Assembly: GCF_002893765.1 (NCBI RefSeq) | Contig: NZ_CP025938.1 | Span: 1,860,001 to 1,924,000, forward strand | DNA: 64,000 nt | Direction of reading: 5' to 3' | From: Tamlana carrageenivorans | GTDB lineage: Bacteria > Bacteroidota > Bacteroidia > Flavobacteriales > Flavobacteriaceae | In this document: one piece after another, positions 55,235 through 64,000 of the stretch | Position numbering within the stretch: the stretch's first letter is position 1 | Layout of the letters: each line of letters begins with the position of its first letter | Notes under the pieces: model-generated | Told to the model about the DNA's origin: nothing | Seen by the model: only the letters and a program-made list of their open reading frames with translations | The model's database searches: none | Translations under genes and position numbers: made by a program

Positions 55235-57142
55235 ATGATAAATTTTACTCTTAGAAAAAATCTTTGTTTTCTAGTTTTTGCACTTTGCCTCAATAGCATA
55301 TGGGCACAAACTACAAAAGGAAGTCGGCCCAATATTATAGTTATTCTAGCCGACGATTTGGGTTATGCCGATGTTGGCTTTAACCGCGATTCAAATTTTC
55401 CTGCAGATTTAGGAGTCATTCCAACACCACATATCGACGCCCTAGCCGATCAAGGGTTGGTGCTTACAAACGCACACGTAGCTCATCCTTTTTGTGGGCC
55501 AAGTCGAGCAGCTATTATGTCGGGCGTTATGCCGCATCGTTTGGGTGCACAATATAACCTGCCTAACGATACTACAACGCCTTTAGGGTTGCCTACCAGT
55601 GAAACTTTTTTTCCTGAATTATTACAAGATACAGGATATACAACAGCAGCTTTTGGTAAATGGCATTTAGGTTTTGTTGAAGGCGCACACCAGCCCTTGG
55701 ATAGAGGTTTCGATTACTTTTTCGGCATGCTAGGCGGAGGAAAAGGATATTTTGAAGAAGGTTACGAAGATTCTTATTACACAAGAGTTGGTAATGGTGT
55801 TGCTGTTACCAATGAATACCAAGATCCTTTATGGCGCAATAGAGATTACATTGATAGAAATGAATTTAGTAATGCTCCAGACGAAGATTATTTGACCGAT
55901 ATTCTCACCGATGATGCTATAAAATATATTAGTACAAATGCAGGTGGCCAAGATCCCTTTTTTATGTACTTAGCTTATAATGCACCGCATACACCTTTAG
56001 AAGCGCCTTCTGATGAAATAGCTGCTTTTAAAGCTAATAATCCGAATTTTGAAGATTTAATTCGAAATAGCGATTACATGACAACGGCTAATCAAGTCAC
56101 CAAACATCCTGAAGCAGATAGACCAGCTGTTATCGAAGAGTTTGTGCAAGACCGCGTCGTGTATGCTACTATGGTTACTAATATGGATGACAATATCGGA
56201 CGCTTAATTGCCGAGCTTAAAAAAGATATGTCGGTGTATAATAATACTGTAATCATCTTTTTAAGTGATAATGGCGGTTATACCTATAGTAAAGGCGCTG
56301 TTAACTATCCGCTTGCGGCATTAAAAGGCAGTGTGAATGAAGGCGGGCATAAAGTGCCCATGTTTGTGCATTGGCCAAATCAAATTAGTGCTCATGCCAC
56401 TTATGAACACCAAATTAGTTCCTTGGATCTTTATCCAACTTTAGTGAATTTAGCAGGAGGTGCCGTGCCAAGTGCAAAAACTCTTGATGGTGTAGATTTT
56501 ATGGATAAGCTTATAGCTGGTGAAGACTCTAGACCTGATGAGCCATTAATAGTAATGAGACCTCAAAATGGTTTTCATAATGGAGGTATTGTTTACGATA
56601 AATGGAAAATTGTTAAAACCGGAGGGAATGGTTCGTGGCGTTTATACGATATTATTAATGATCCAGGAGAAACTAACAATCTTAGAGATTCGGAGCCTAA
56701 TGCCGAACAGATTATTCAGGATATGCTAGATAAGTCGGTGGCTATTGTTGCAGATTTTAAAGCTGTTAAACCAGCTTGGTATGATAATGATGGCAATGGT
56801 AGTGGACATACACACAGTTTTTTATGGGACGATGGTACTTTGCCTGCCTACGACAAGCTGTTTGAGAGCTCGGATTTAACCTTGGGGGTAAAAGAGATTT
56901 TAGAATCGCAGTTAAGTATTTTTCCTAATCCAACATCCGATTTTTTCAACCTGAATTTTAATAAGCCGATTAATAATTTGGAGATTGAGGTATTATCCAT
57001 GTCTGGAAAAATAGTTAAAAAGGTTAAAGGGACCCAAACCAATTCGCCTAGAGTTAATGTTTCTAATTTAGAAGCAGGTATGTATTTAATACGCGTTAAA
57101 GCCGATGGCGAAACAGCTATTGAAAAGCTCATGAAACTATAA
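55235..57142 (+). CDS. S1-family sulfatase, T9SS-secreted
   Basis: A 635-residue protein with a signal peptide (1-24, IWAQ). The sulfatase domain (about 30-540) has VILADDLGYADVGF, the maturation motif CGPSR (formylglycine site C87), GKWHLGFVEG and FLSDNGGYTY. A Por sorting domain (about 560-635, FPNPTSDFFNL ... GMYLIRVKADGE) follows. It is the only one of the five sulfatases exported by T9SS; three others are lipoproteins and one has a plain signal peptide. That suggests action on polymer or large oligosaccharides outside the cell. Confidence 0.9.
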   Translation: MINFTLRKNLCFLVFALCLNSIWAQTTKGSRPNIIVILADDLGYADVGFNRDSNFPADLGVIPTPHIDALADQGLVLTNAHVAHPFCGPSRAAIMSGVMPHRLGAQYNLPNDTTTPLGLPTSETFFPELLQDTGYTTAAFGKWHLGFVEGAHQPLDRGFDYFFGMLGGGKGYFEEGYEDSYYTRVGNGVAVTNEYQDPLWRNRDYIDRNEFSNAPDEDYLTDILTDDAIKYISTNAGGQDPFFMYLAYNAPHTPLEAPSDEIAAFKANNPNFEDLIRNSDYMTTANQVTKHPEADRPAVIEEFVQDRVVYATMVTNMDDNIGRLIAELKKDMSVYNNTVIIFLSDNGGYTYSKGAVNYPLAALKGSVNEGGHKVPMFVHWPNQISAHATYEHQISSLDLYPTLVNLAGGAVPSAKTLDGVDFMDKLIAGEDSRPDEPLIVMRPQNGFHNGGIVYDKWKIVKTGGNGSWRLYDIINDPGETNNLRDSEPNAEQIIQDMLDKSVAIVADFKAVKPAWYDNDGNGSGHTHSFLWDDGTLPAYDKLFESSDLTLGVKEILESQLSIFPNPTSDFFNLNFNKPINNLEIEVLSMSGKIVKKVKGTQTNSPRVNVSNLEAGMYLIRVKADGETAIEKLMKL

Positions 57143-57161
57143 CCAACTAAACCATTTTATT

Positions 57162-57932
57162 ATGAAAAAAAATATAATAACTAAGTCTTGTCTGCTTCTT
57201 TTTATTTTTACTGTATGGACTTGCCAGGTGGAAGCCCAGTCTTTTACTTTTGAAACCGATAACGATACTGAAGGTTTTACAGGGAGATCAGGAGGTGCTG
57301 TCGTATCACAAAAAGTTGTTGAATCTAGAGGTGTTATTGAATGGGAACACATGAATAATGGGCAACCTTCCTTAGAAAGTACACTGACCATCGATGCTCA
57401 AACCAATAAATTCATCACCATAGTTTTTCAAAATAATTCTAATGCTACACAAATTAGGTTGAAAAATGACACTGGTGCGCCTTGGGTAGGTAGTGTAAAT
57501 AACATCATGGCCAATTCTACCGATTGGCAAACCTTAACTCTGGATGCTAGTACTCTAGATTCCTTTGATACCGATGGGGCAAGTTATACCTTGGTATATC
57601 AATTTAGAGAAGGGAATACTGCTTTAAATGGTGCAATCTATATCGATGAGATTACATTTCATGAAAACCCTTCTCTAAGTTTAAACAATCAAGTAAAGGA
57701 TGCAAATACTATTTCGCTTTATCCAAATCCTGCTGAAAATATTTTAAATATTAAATCAACTGGCGCAGAATCTATTTCAAAAGTAGATATATACAATCTT
57801 ATAGGGCAACAAGTCTATAGTGTTAAAGGAGGTGCTGCATTTAGTGTTTCTCAATTAAATAAAGGTATTTATATGGCTAAGGTATATACCGATAATAAAC
57901 AGGTGGTTGTAAAGCGTTTTGTAAAAAAATAA
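57162..57932 (+). CDS. Small T9SS-secreted protein with a single carbohydrate-binding-like beta-sandwich
   Basis: A 256-residue protein. It has a signal peptide (about 1-25, QVEAQ), a beta-sandwich domain (about 26-170, SFTFETDNDTEGFTGRS ... GAIYIDEITFHE) and a Por sorting domain (about 180-256, SLYPNPAENILNIKS). The domain opening and the closing IYIDEI strand resemble CBM-type jelly-rolls; no catalytic motif is seen. It lies 19 bp after the T9SS sulfatase, so a surface carrageenan-binding partner for that enzyme is a reasonable guess. Confidence 0.75.
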   Translation: MKKNIITKSCLLLFIFTVWTCQVEAQSFTFETDNDTEGFTGRSGGAVVSQKVVESRGVIEWEHMNNGQPSLESTLTIDAQTNKFITIVFQNNSNATQIRLKNDTGAPWVGSVNNIMANSTDWQTLTLDASTLDSFDTDGASYTLVYQFREGNTALNGAIYIDEITFHENPSLSLNNQVKDANTISLYPNPAENILNIKSTGAESISKVDIYNLIGQQVYSVKGGAAFSVSQLNKGIYMAKVYTDNKQVVVKRFVKK

Positions 57933-58358
57933 GTTTGCATTATTAAACTTGTGGGAAGCATTTTATTTTAAAATGTATAAGCGGAGAAAAGGTTCGACTT
58001 TTATAGTTGAACCTTTTTTATGAAATTTAAGTTCGGTTTTTATAGGGATAGTCCCATGGTTATCATGAATTCTAATCATTGATTTAACATTCTTAAAATT
58101 CATCGAAAACGCTTTCGTTAATTTTAATTAAATTCTATGGTTTTTTTTAACTCAACCCATTAAAGGTTATATATTTGCAAAAAAATCAATTAAAGTACCC
58201 TATTATAAGGAAATAAGAATCCATGTTTAATACTTGGTTTTTAGGGCATATTAAGGTGTTAGGTTGAATTTTATGGGATTGGATTTAGTGTTAGTATGCG
58301 TTTATTTCTAATGAAAATCTTTAAGCTAAGATTATAATACACAAACTATAATTAAAAA
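57933..58358. other. Boundary intergenic region between the PUL and tkt-tal
   Basis: No gene is visible. It holds the terminator at 57987-58020 and a Bacteroidota -7 box TATATTTG at 58170-58177, which would give tkt a leader of about 175 nt. No GGTAA repeat is present, so the carrageenan regulon seems to end here. Confidence 0.6.
57987..58020 (+). terminator. Intrinsic terminator at the end of the PUL
   Basis: AAAAGGTTC and GAACCTTTT form the stem around a short loop, followed by a T tract. Confidence 0.85.
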
Positions 58359-60404
58359 ATGAACAAACAAAATGATCAGCAAGCAGCAGATAATATTAGA
58401 GCATTAGCTGTTGCTATGGTAGAAAAAGCGAAATCAGGTCACCCAGGTGGCCCTATGGGTGGTGCAGATTTTATGCACATTTTATACTCAGAATTTTTTA
58501 ATTATGACCCTACAGATATGGAGTGGCCTTTTAGAGACCGTTTCTTTATGGATGCTGGTCACTTGTCTACTTTAATGTATGCACAGTATTACCTTTTAGG
58601 AAACTATGCTAAAGATGATGTTGCTAATTTCAGACAATGGGGTTCTATCACACCTGGTCACCCAGAAGTTGATGTAAAACGTGGTATTGAAAACACCTCT
58701 GGACCATTAGGGCAAGGACACACGATGGGTGTGGGAGCTGCTATTGGTGCGAAGTTTTTACAAGCTAAATTTGGCGATTGGATGAACCATAAAGTTTATG
58801 GATTTATTTCTGATGGTGGTATTCAAGAAGAAGTTTCTCAAGGAGCAGGACGTATTGCTGGACACTTAGGGTTAAGTAACTTTATCATGTTTTTCGATTC
58901 TAACGATATCCAGTTGTCAACATCTACCGATGAGGTAACTACCGAAGATACGGCTATGAAATACGAGTCTTGGGGATGGAAAGTTGTTACTATCGATGGG
59001 CATAACCACGACGAAATTAGAAAAGCTTTAAAAGATGCTAATGCTGAAACTGAAAAACCAACCTTAATTATTGGTAAAACCATTATGGGTAAAGGTTGTG
59101 TAACTGCCGATGGTAGCATGTTTGAAGGTTATTGCGAATTACACGGTCAGCCCATTGGAGCTACTGGTGCCGATTACGAAAAAACATTAGAGAATTTAGG
59201 TGCAGATGTGAATAATCCATTTGAGATTTATCCTGAAGTAGCCGATTTCTATAAAAATATCATAGCTGAAAAAACAGCTCAAGCTGCTGAAAAGAAAGCC
59301 GAAATTAATACGTGGAGAGAAGCTAATCCTGCATTAGCAGAAAAATTAGACTTCTTCTTCTCTGGAGAATTACCAGAATTAGATTTTAATATTCCTCAAA
59401 AAGAAGGTTTAGCCACTAGAGCAGCGTCTTCTGCTGTTTTAGGATACCTTGCGGAAAACGTAGAAAACATGATTGTGTCTTCTGCCGATTTATCAAATTC
59501 AGATAAAACCGATGGTTTCTTAAAGAAAACTCACGCGATGAAAAAAGGTGATTTTTCAGGAGCCTTTTTACAAGCTGGTGTTGCCGAGTTAACTATGGCT
59601 TGTATAGCAAACGGATTAGCTTTACACGGTGGTATCATTCCAGTTGTTGCAACGTTCTTCGTGTTTTCAGATTATATGAAACCAGCCATTCGTTTAAGTG
59701 GTATTCAAGAATTGGGTGTTAAATATGTATGGACACACGATGCCTTTAGAGTAGGAGAGGATGGTCCAACACACCAACCAATCGAGCAAGAAGCGCAAAT
59801 TCGTTTACTTGAAAAATTAAAAAATCATAGCGGAAACCCAAGTTTCTTAGCCTTACGTCCTGCCGATTCAGCAGAAACAAACGTGGCTTGGAAAATGGCG
59901 CTAGAAAATAAAAACACGCCTACAGGTTTAATCCTTTCTAGACAAGGTATTAAAGATGTTGCTCCTCAAGGAGAATCAAGATATCAAGAGGCTTTAGCTG
60001 CCGAAAAAGGTGGATATTTAGTGAAAGAAGTTGAAAACCCAGATGTGGTGCTTATCGCAAACGGATCTGAAGTTTCTACTTTATTAGCTGCTGCTGAAAT
60101 TTTAGAAGCTGAAAAAGGCTTAAAAGTAAATATCGCTTCTGTAATTTCTGAAGGCGTTTTCAGATTACAATCTAAAGCATACCAAAACAGCGTGATCCCA
60201 CAGGACAAACCATTATTTGGTTTAACAGCTGGTTTACCGGTGAACTTAGAAGGTCTTGTTGGTGCTAACGGAAAAGTGTTTGGAGTCGATCATTTCGGTT
60301 ACTCTGCTCCTGCAGGTGTATTGGATGAGAAATTCGGATTTACAGGTGAAAATGTAAGCAACGAAGTATTAGAATATTTAAAAACAGCATACAAAACTGC
60401 ATAA
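58359..60404 (+). CDS. tkt: Transketolase
   Basis: A 681-residue full-length cytoplasmic thiamine-diphosphate enzyme of the pentose phosphate pathway. Visible features are KSGHPGGPMGGADF, GHPEVDVKRGIENTSGPLGQG, the ThDP-binding GFISDGGIQEEVSQGAG with SNDIQLS, and the pyrimidine-domain VWTHDAFRVGEDGPTHQPIEQ. It transfers two-carbon units between sugar phosphates. It lies 2 bp upstream of transaldolase and is probably a housekeeping operon rather than part of the PUL, although glyceraldehyde-3-phosphate from carrageenan could enter here. Confidence 0.95.
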   Translation: MNKQNDQQAADNIRALAVAMVEKAKSGHPGGPMGGADFMHILYSEFFNYDPTDMEWPFRDRFFMDAGHLSTLMYAQYYLLGNYAKDDVANFRQWGSITPGHPEVDVKRGIENTSGPLGQGHTMGVGAAIGAKFLQAKFGDWMNHKVYGFISDGGIQEEVSQGAGRIAGHLGLSNFIMFFDSNDIQLSTSTDEVTTEDTAMKYESWGWKVVTIDGHNHDEIRKALKDANAETEKPTLIIGKTIMGKGCVTADGSMFEGYCELHGQPIGATGADYEKTLENLGADVNNPFEIYPEVADFYKNIIAEKTAQAAEKKAEINTWREANPALAEKLDFFFSGELPELDFNIPQKEGLATRAASSAVLGYLAENVENMIVSSADLSNSDKTDGFLKKTHAMKKGDFSGAFLQAGVAELTMACIANGLALHGGIIPVVATFFVFSDYMKPAIRLSGIQELGVKYVWTHDAFRVGEDGPTHQPIEQEAQIRLLEKLKNHSGNPSFLALRPADSAETNVAWKMALENKNTPTGLILSRQGIKDVAPQGESRYQEALAAEKGGYLVKEVENPDVVLIANGSEVSTLLAAAEILEAEKGLKVNIASVISEGVFRLQSKAYQNSVIPQDKPLFGLTAGLPVNLEGLVGANGKVFGVDHFGYSAPAGVLDEKFGFTGENVSNEVLEYLKTAYKTA

Positions 60405-60406
60405 TT

Positions 60407-61060
60407 ATGAAATTTTTTATTGATACAGCAAACCTTGATGATATCGCTGAAGCACAGGCTTTAGGTGTTTTAGATGGGGTAACAACAAACCCGTCTTTAA
60501 TGGCGAAAGAAGGTATTACAGGTGCTGAAAATATTTTAGCACACTATACAAAAATCTGTGATATTGTTGATGGTGATGTAAGTGCCGAGGTTATTTCAAC
60601 CGATTTTGAAGGTATGGTAAAAGAAGGTGAAGCCCTTGCTGCTTTACACCCACAAATCGTGGTAAAACTTCCTTTAATTGCCGATGGTATTAAAGCTTGT
60701 AAATATTTTTCAGATAAAGGCATTAGAACGAACGTCACTTTAGTATTCTCTGCTGGTCAAGCTTTATTGGCTGCAAAAGCAGGTGCTACTTATGTGTCGC
60801 CTTTCATTGGAAGATTAGATGATATTTCTACAGATGGTTTAAACCTTATTGCAGAAATCAGACAGATTTACGATAACTACGGTTTCGAAACTCAAATTTT
60901 AGCAGCTTCAGTACGTCACACCATGCACCTTATTGATTGTGCAAAATTAGGATCTGATGTGATGACAGGACCATTATCGTCTATTAAAGGCTTATTAAAA
61001 CATCCTTTAACCGATATCGGTTTAGCGAAATTCCTAGAAGATTACAAAAAAGGGAACTAA
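60407..61060 (+). CDS. tal: Transaldolase (short, TalC/Fsa-type)
   Basis: A 217-residue cytoplasmic class I aldolase of the short transaldolase family. The Schiff-base lysine is in VVKLPL. SAEVIS and VSPFIGRLDD show the Glu and Phe that mark true transaldolases; fructose-6-phosphate aldolases have Gln and Tyr at these positions (family knowledge). It transfers dihydroxyacetone units between sedoheptulose-7-phosphate and glyceraldehyde-3-phosphate. It is co-transcribed with tkt and followed by a terminator. Confidence 0.93.
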   Translation: MKFFIDTANLDDIAEAQALGVLDGVTTNPSLMAKEGITGAENILAHYTKICDIVDGDVSAEVISTDFEGMVKEGEALAALHPQIVVKLPLIADGIKACKYFSDKGIRTNVTLVFSAGQALLAAKAGATYVSPFIGRLDDISTDGLNLIAEIRQIYDNYGFETQILAASVRHTMHLIDCAKLGSDVMTGPLSSIKGLLKHPLTDIGLAKFLEDYKKGN

Positions 61061-61082
61061 TTCCTTAAACGTATAAATTTTT

Positions 61083-61131
61083 AAAAGCTTCTCTGTTCAG
61101 GATATGTTCTTGAATTAGAGAAGCTTTTTTG
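61083..61131 (+). terminator. Intrinsic terminator of tkt-tal
   Basis: AAAAGCTTCTCT and AGAGAAGCTTTT form a perfect 12-bp stem with a T6 tract. Confidence 0.88.
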
Positions 61132-61317
61132 TTTCCTCGTTTATTTGTGTAATGTTTTTGCATAGCCATCGTCTTATAATAGATACCTAATAGTGTTGGG
61201 AACTTTTTAAAAGCGGTTCAGGCTTAAAAAGAAAAGATACGTTTAAGTATAAATAGGAATACTGTTCCATTTGATGTTGTGTAACAAATATGGCTAAACA
61301 ATGCATAACATATTTTG

Positions 61318-61325
61318 TAAATTTG
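61318..61325 (+). promoter_or_regulatory. -7 box of the GAF protein gene
   Basis: TAAATTTG matches the Bacteroidota -7 consensus and lies about 20 bp before the ATG at 61347. Confidence 0.5.
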
Positions 61326-61346
61326 GTAGCTAAGAAGCAGTAAATT

Positions 61347-63719
61347 ATGGACATTAATCACAATATAGATTCACCTTTGGAACTTAAAATTAGTTTCAAA
61401 AAACTTTTAGAACAGTATGAAGATTTGTCTAAAAGCGATAACCAGCTTACAGCCGAAAAGGCCAAGAGCATTTTAAATGTAGCTCAAAAATATCCCGAAC
61501 TTCGTGATGGTTTTAGTGATGTCAATCTTCTGGAATCTCGTAAAGACGCTATACAAGTTTTACTTCAAGATACTTTTAATCCCTTACTCACAAAAAACGA
61601 AATAAAATCGGGAACAGTGCCATTTCACGATCTGGTTTTTAATCCTTCAGAACGGTTTCAAAACATTATTAAAGCTGCTGGTGAAGATTTTGAGCTTCAA
61701 ATTGAGGAGGCCCCTAAAGATGACATGTATGTTATTGCTTGTACCATCATTTTGAGCTACTGTTATGGCTATCAAGTGGGGTATAAAATACCTTTTTATT
61801 ACAAAATACCCGATGCTAATGGTGTTATGCGTCATTATAAAATTTTATATAATGCCGATTTCTGTGAAATTCTACCTAAGGCATCAGCTCCAAAAATAAC
61901 CGAGGCCGATTATCACGAACTCCTAGATAACTTTGAGAATATTGCCCTCTGGAAAGAAAAATTTCCGCCTAATTCTTATATTTTTAAAGGCTTTGTGATT
62001 TCTAATATTTTCGACGTCACCGAAGATCAATCTATATCCAATATAAAATCTCGTCTGCTTTCTGAAGATAAGCATAAAGATACAGAAGCAATAAACCATT
62101 TTTTTGGCACATTCAAGTCCTTGTTGGGTGTCGATGATATTAAAGTTGGTGTGTCGCTGTACGATAATGAAGAAGGGATGTTTTATCGCTTTTATGGAGA
62201 AGAAATTAGCAGTTATATTTTAGGACAAACACAAAGTGAAAAATGCTGTGAAGCTTTGTGTGAATGGTCTTATAACCGATTAGTGAATGAACATAAATAC
62301 TTGTCTGTATCCAATGTAGACGCCATGGTGGAAACGGCTGGTCATTGTTCTCCCGAAATTCAAAGTTTACATGCTCAAGGTGTTAAAAGCGCCATTTTGG
62401 TACCCATTGCAAACGATGATGAGTTGCTAGGTATTCTAGAAATAGTGTCTTCAAAACCCTATGTGCTTAATAGTATTAATGCTAATAAATTGGCGGTAGT
62501 AACACCGCATATTTTAGCGTCGGTAGAACGCTCTAAAAGAGAGGAGGAGAATTTAATTGAAGCCATTATTCAAAAAGAATGCACCTCCATTCACCCTAGT
62601 GTGAAATGGCGTTTTGAGCAAGAAGCTAAAAATTATATTAAAGCTGAGGCCTCTGGTTTAGAGCCTGTTTTTAAAAGAATTGCCTTCGAAAATGTCTACC
62701 CGCTATATGGTCAAATCGATATAAAAGGTTCTTCCGAAGCAAGAAATGAAGCTACCAAACTAGATTTAACCTTGCAATTACAAGCTTCAAAAGCAATTTT
62801 TAAGCAGGCCAATGCCTTAAATAGTCTGCCTATTTACGAGCAGTTTATGTATCAGATTGATGCCTTTTTATCCGATTTAAAAAATCATTTTCAAGTGGAT
62901 AGTGAACAGCAAATAGCCGATTTTTTTAAACAAGATATCGAGCCTGTTTTTGCCTATGTAAAAAAGGACAATGTACTTAAACCTCAAATTGATGCTTATT
63001 TCGAGAGTATTGATGATCGAACAAGGTCGTTGTATCGACACCGCAAAAACTATGATGAAACCATAGCGCATATCAATCGGGAAATGGCTTTGCATTTAGA
63101 TGAAAAGCAAATAGAAGCCCAAGCTATGTACCCTCATTTTTTCGAGCGTTATAAAACCGATGGTGTGGAGCATAACATGTATATTGGCGAGTCGATTACG
63201 AAAGCAGACAGCTTCAATCCAATTTATCTATACAATTTACGATTGTGGCAATTGCAAGTCATGTGCGAAATGGAAAATGCTTACTACGATATGAAAAATG
63301 ATTTTCCAGTTCAGCTCGATGTGGCTTCTTTAATTTTAGTGTTTAATCAACCTTTGTCCATCAGTTTTAAAATGGACGAAAAACAATTTGATGTCGATGG
63401 TACTTACAATGCACGATACGAAATTGTGAAAAAACGCGTCGATAAAGCTTTTATAAAAGGTACAAACGAGCGCTTAACACAAAAAGGGAAAATTAGCATT
63501 GTGTATTCGCAAAAACAAGATGAAGTAGAATATCTGCGTTATATTAAGTTCTTGCAGTCCAAAAATTATTTAGATAGTAACGTTGAAATTGTAGATCTTG
63601 AAGATTTACAAGCTGTAACCGGACTTAAAGCTATTCGTGTTGCCGTGCTTTACCATAAAGGCGAAGATTTGAAATCGGTTTATACTTATGAGGATTTAAT
63701 GAAAACCATCAAGCTTTAA
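61347..63719 (+). CDS. GAF domain-containing protein, unknown role
   Basis: A 790-residue cytoplasmic protein without signal peptide or clear membrane helix. A GAF-like sensor domain covers about 245-395 (FGTFKSLLGVDDIKVGVSLYDNEEG ... VLVPIANDDELLGILEIVSSK). The N-terminal about 200 and C-terminal about 390 residues are conserved-looking but unassigned; no histidine kinase, GGDEF or HTH domain is visible. Proteins of this size with one GAF domain are common in Flavobacteriia and lack a known function. Its stop codon overlaps that of the convergent gene. Confidence 0.75.
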   Translation: MDINHNIDSPLELKISFKKLLEQYEDLSKSDNQLTAEKAKSILNVAQKYPELRDGFSDVNLLESRKDAIQVLLQDTFNPLLTKNEIKSGTVPFHDLVFNPSERFQNIIKAAGEDFELQIEEAPKDDMYVIACTIILSYCYGYQVGYKIPFYYKIPDANGVMRHYKILYNADFCEILPKASAPKITEADYHELLDNFENIALWKEKFPPNSYIFKGFVISNIFDVTEDQSISNIKSRLLSEDKHKDTEAINHFFGTFKSLLGVDDIKVGVSLYDNEEGMFYRFYGEEISSYILGQTQSEKCCEALCEWSYNRLVNEHKYLSVSNVDAMVETAGHCSPEIQSLHAQGVKSAILVPIANDDELLGILEIVSSKPYVLNSINANKLAVVTPHILASVERSKREEENLIEAIIQKECTSIHPSVKWRFEQEAKNYIKAEASGLEPVFKRIAFENVYPLYGQIDIKGSSEARNEATKLDLTLQLQASKAIFKQANALNSLPIYEQFMYQIDAFLSDLKNHFQVDSEQQIADFFKQDIEPVFAYVKKDNVLKPQIDAYFESIDDRTRSLYRHRKNYDETIAHINREMALHLDEKQIEAQAMYPHFFERYKTDGVEHNMYIGESITKADSFNPIYLYNLRLWQLQVMCEMENAYYDMKNDFPVQLDVASLILVFNQPLSISFKMDEKQFDVDGTYNARYEIVKKRVDKAFIKGTNERLTQKGKISIVYSQKQDEVEYLRYIKFLQSKNYLDSNVEIVDLEDLQAVTGLKAIRVAVLYHKGEDLKSVYTYEDLMKTIKL

Positions 63720-64000
63720 GCGTTGGCACCATGAAGGGCAAAGGCAAAAGTTAGGACACTTATAATAATGCCAATCATAAATACAGCATAGGTTAAACGT
63801 AGTATTTTGTATTTTTTATCTAAAACCAAACCAAGAAAATAAAGGTCTTTTTTCATGGATGAATACAGGTATTCGCGGTCTTGCATCATTTCGCCCATAG
63901 CCCATTCAAAATCTTTCAAACTCATTTTATGGAAATTTCCGAAGAATAAAAGGTTGACTTTTTTGTTCTTAACGTCTTCTTTTGTGAATTTTCCACTGGT
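63716..64000 (-). CDS. Pycsar effector-like (PycTM/DUF5706) membrane protein, C-terminal part
   Basis: The frame is open to the window edge, so this is the last about 94 residues of a longer protein; the ATG at 63925 is probably internal. The visible part reads through NLLFFGNFHKM, then KDLYFLGLVLDKKYKILR and a terminal transmembrane helix (FMIGIIISVLTFAFAL). This pattern matches the C-terminal half of PycTM/DUF5706 membrane modules, often fused to HD phosphohydrolase domains in Flavobacteriia (from memory). Its stop (TTA at 63716-63718) overlaps the stop of the convergent GAF gene within TTAA. Confidence 0.65.
   Translation of the reverse strand, partial: TSGKFTKEDVKNKKVNLLFFGNFHKMSLKDFEWAMGEMMQDREYLYSSMKKDLYFLGLVLDKKYKILRLTYAVFMIGIIISVLTFAFALHGANA

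Noticed and set aside
60407..61060. Fructose-6-phosphate aldolase (Fsa)
   Set aside because: The active-site positions carry Glu (SAEV) and Phe (SPFIG), which mark transaldolase.
58359..61060. tkt-tal as part of the carrageenan regulon
   Set aside because: It lies behind a strong terminator with an ordinary -7 box and no GGTAA repeats.

Overview
The window looks like a marine Flavobacteriaceae (Bacteroidota) chromosome segment. It is AT-rich. It carries SusC/SusD pairs, several proteins with type IX secretion (T9SS/Por) C-terminal sorting domains, Bacteroidota-type promoter boxes (TAnnTTTG), and a transketolase-transaldolase operon. No tRNA, rRNA, CRISPR array or insertion sequence was recognised. 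The species cannot be fixed from the sequence alone.

Most of the window, roughly 3.1-58.0 kb, is one large polysaccharide utilization locus (PUL) that I read as a kappa/iota-carrageenan locus. The evidence is two GH16 enzymes close to kappa-carrageenase (EIDVVE catalytic motif), a GH82 iota-carrageenase homologue, a GH127 enzyme of the family that contains 3,6-anhydro-D-galactosidases, a GH42-like/GH167-like enzyme, and five S1 formylglycine sulfatases. A complete set for 3,6-anhydro-D-galactose (D-AHG) catabolism is also present: dehydrogenase, cycloisomerase, KDGal kinase and KDPGal aldolase. No GH117 or other agar-specific enzyme was seen.

Layout: 1-2103 is the 3' part of a large DNA-repair-type ATPase. 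2212-2991 (-) is a DUF2490 outer-membrane protein. 3234-4247 (+) is a T9SS-secreted protein of unknown function. 4619-15612 (-) holds a T9SS GH16 kappa-carrageenase and an operon of SusC, SusD, two surface lipoproteins, D-AHG-acid cycloisomerase and D-AHG dehydrogenase. 16033-17430 (-) holds a lipoprotein GH16 and a small secreted protein. 17671-20454 (+) holds KDPGal aldolase, KDGal kinase and an AraC regulator. 21136-26048 (+) is the second SusC/SusD pair. 26302-33187 (+) holds sulfatase, GH127, an FG-GAP/UnbV protein and an MFS sugar transporter. 33525-44064 (+) holds an HpcH-type aldolase, sulfatase, GH16, FG-GAP/UnbV protein, SMP-30-like propeller, GH42-like enzyme and GH16 kappa-carrageenase. 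44123-45730 (-) is a membrane TPR-LuxR regulator. 45874-53423 (+) holds sulfatase, FAD oxidoreductase, an SGAT-motif protein, CstA and GH82. 53569-57932 (+) holds two sulfatases and a T9SS protein. 58359-61060 is tkt-tal, 61347-63719 a GAF protein, and 63716-64000 (-) the C-terminal part of a Pycsar-effector-like membrane protein.

The most notable signal is regulatory. Nine PUL transcription units start with the same architecture: a GGTAA half-site, a second GGTAA exactly 21 bp later, and a Bacteroidota -7 box (TAnnTTTG or one or two changes) exactly 36 bp after the start of the second half-site, always oriented toward the gene. Direct repeats spaced 21 bp are typical of AraC-family operators, so the AraC protein encoded inside the locus (19597-20454) is the natural candidate activator. 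The 45874 operon lacks the motif and faces a different, membrane-bound regulator.

Inferred workflow: secreted and surface GH16/GH82 enzymes cut the polymer, surface sulfatases remove sulfate, and the two SusCD pairs import oligosaccharides. GH127 and the GH42-like enzyme release D-AHG and galactose. D-AHG is then oxidised, isomerised, phosphorylated and cleaved to pyruvate and glyceraldehyde-3-phosphate.
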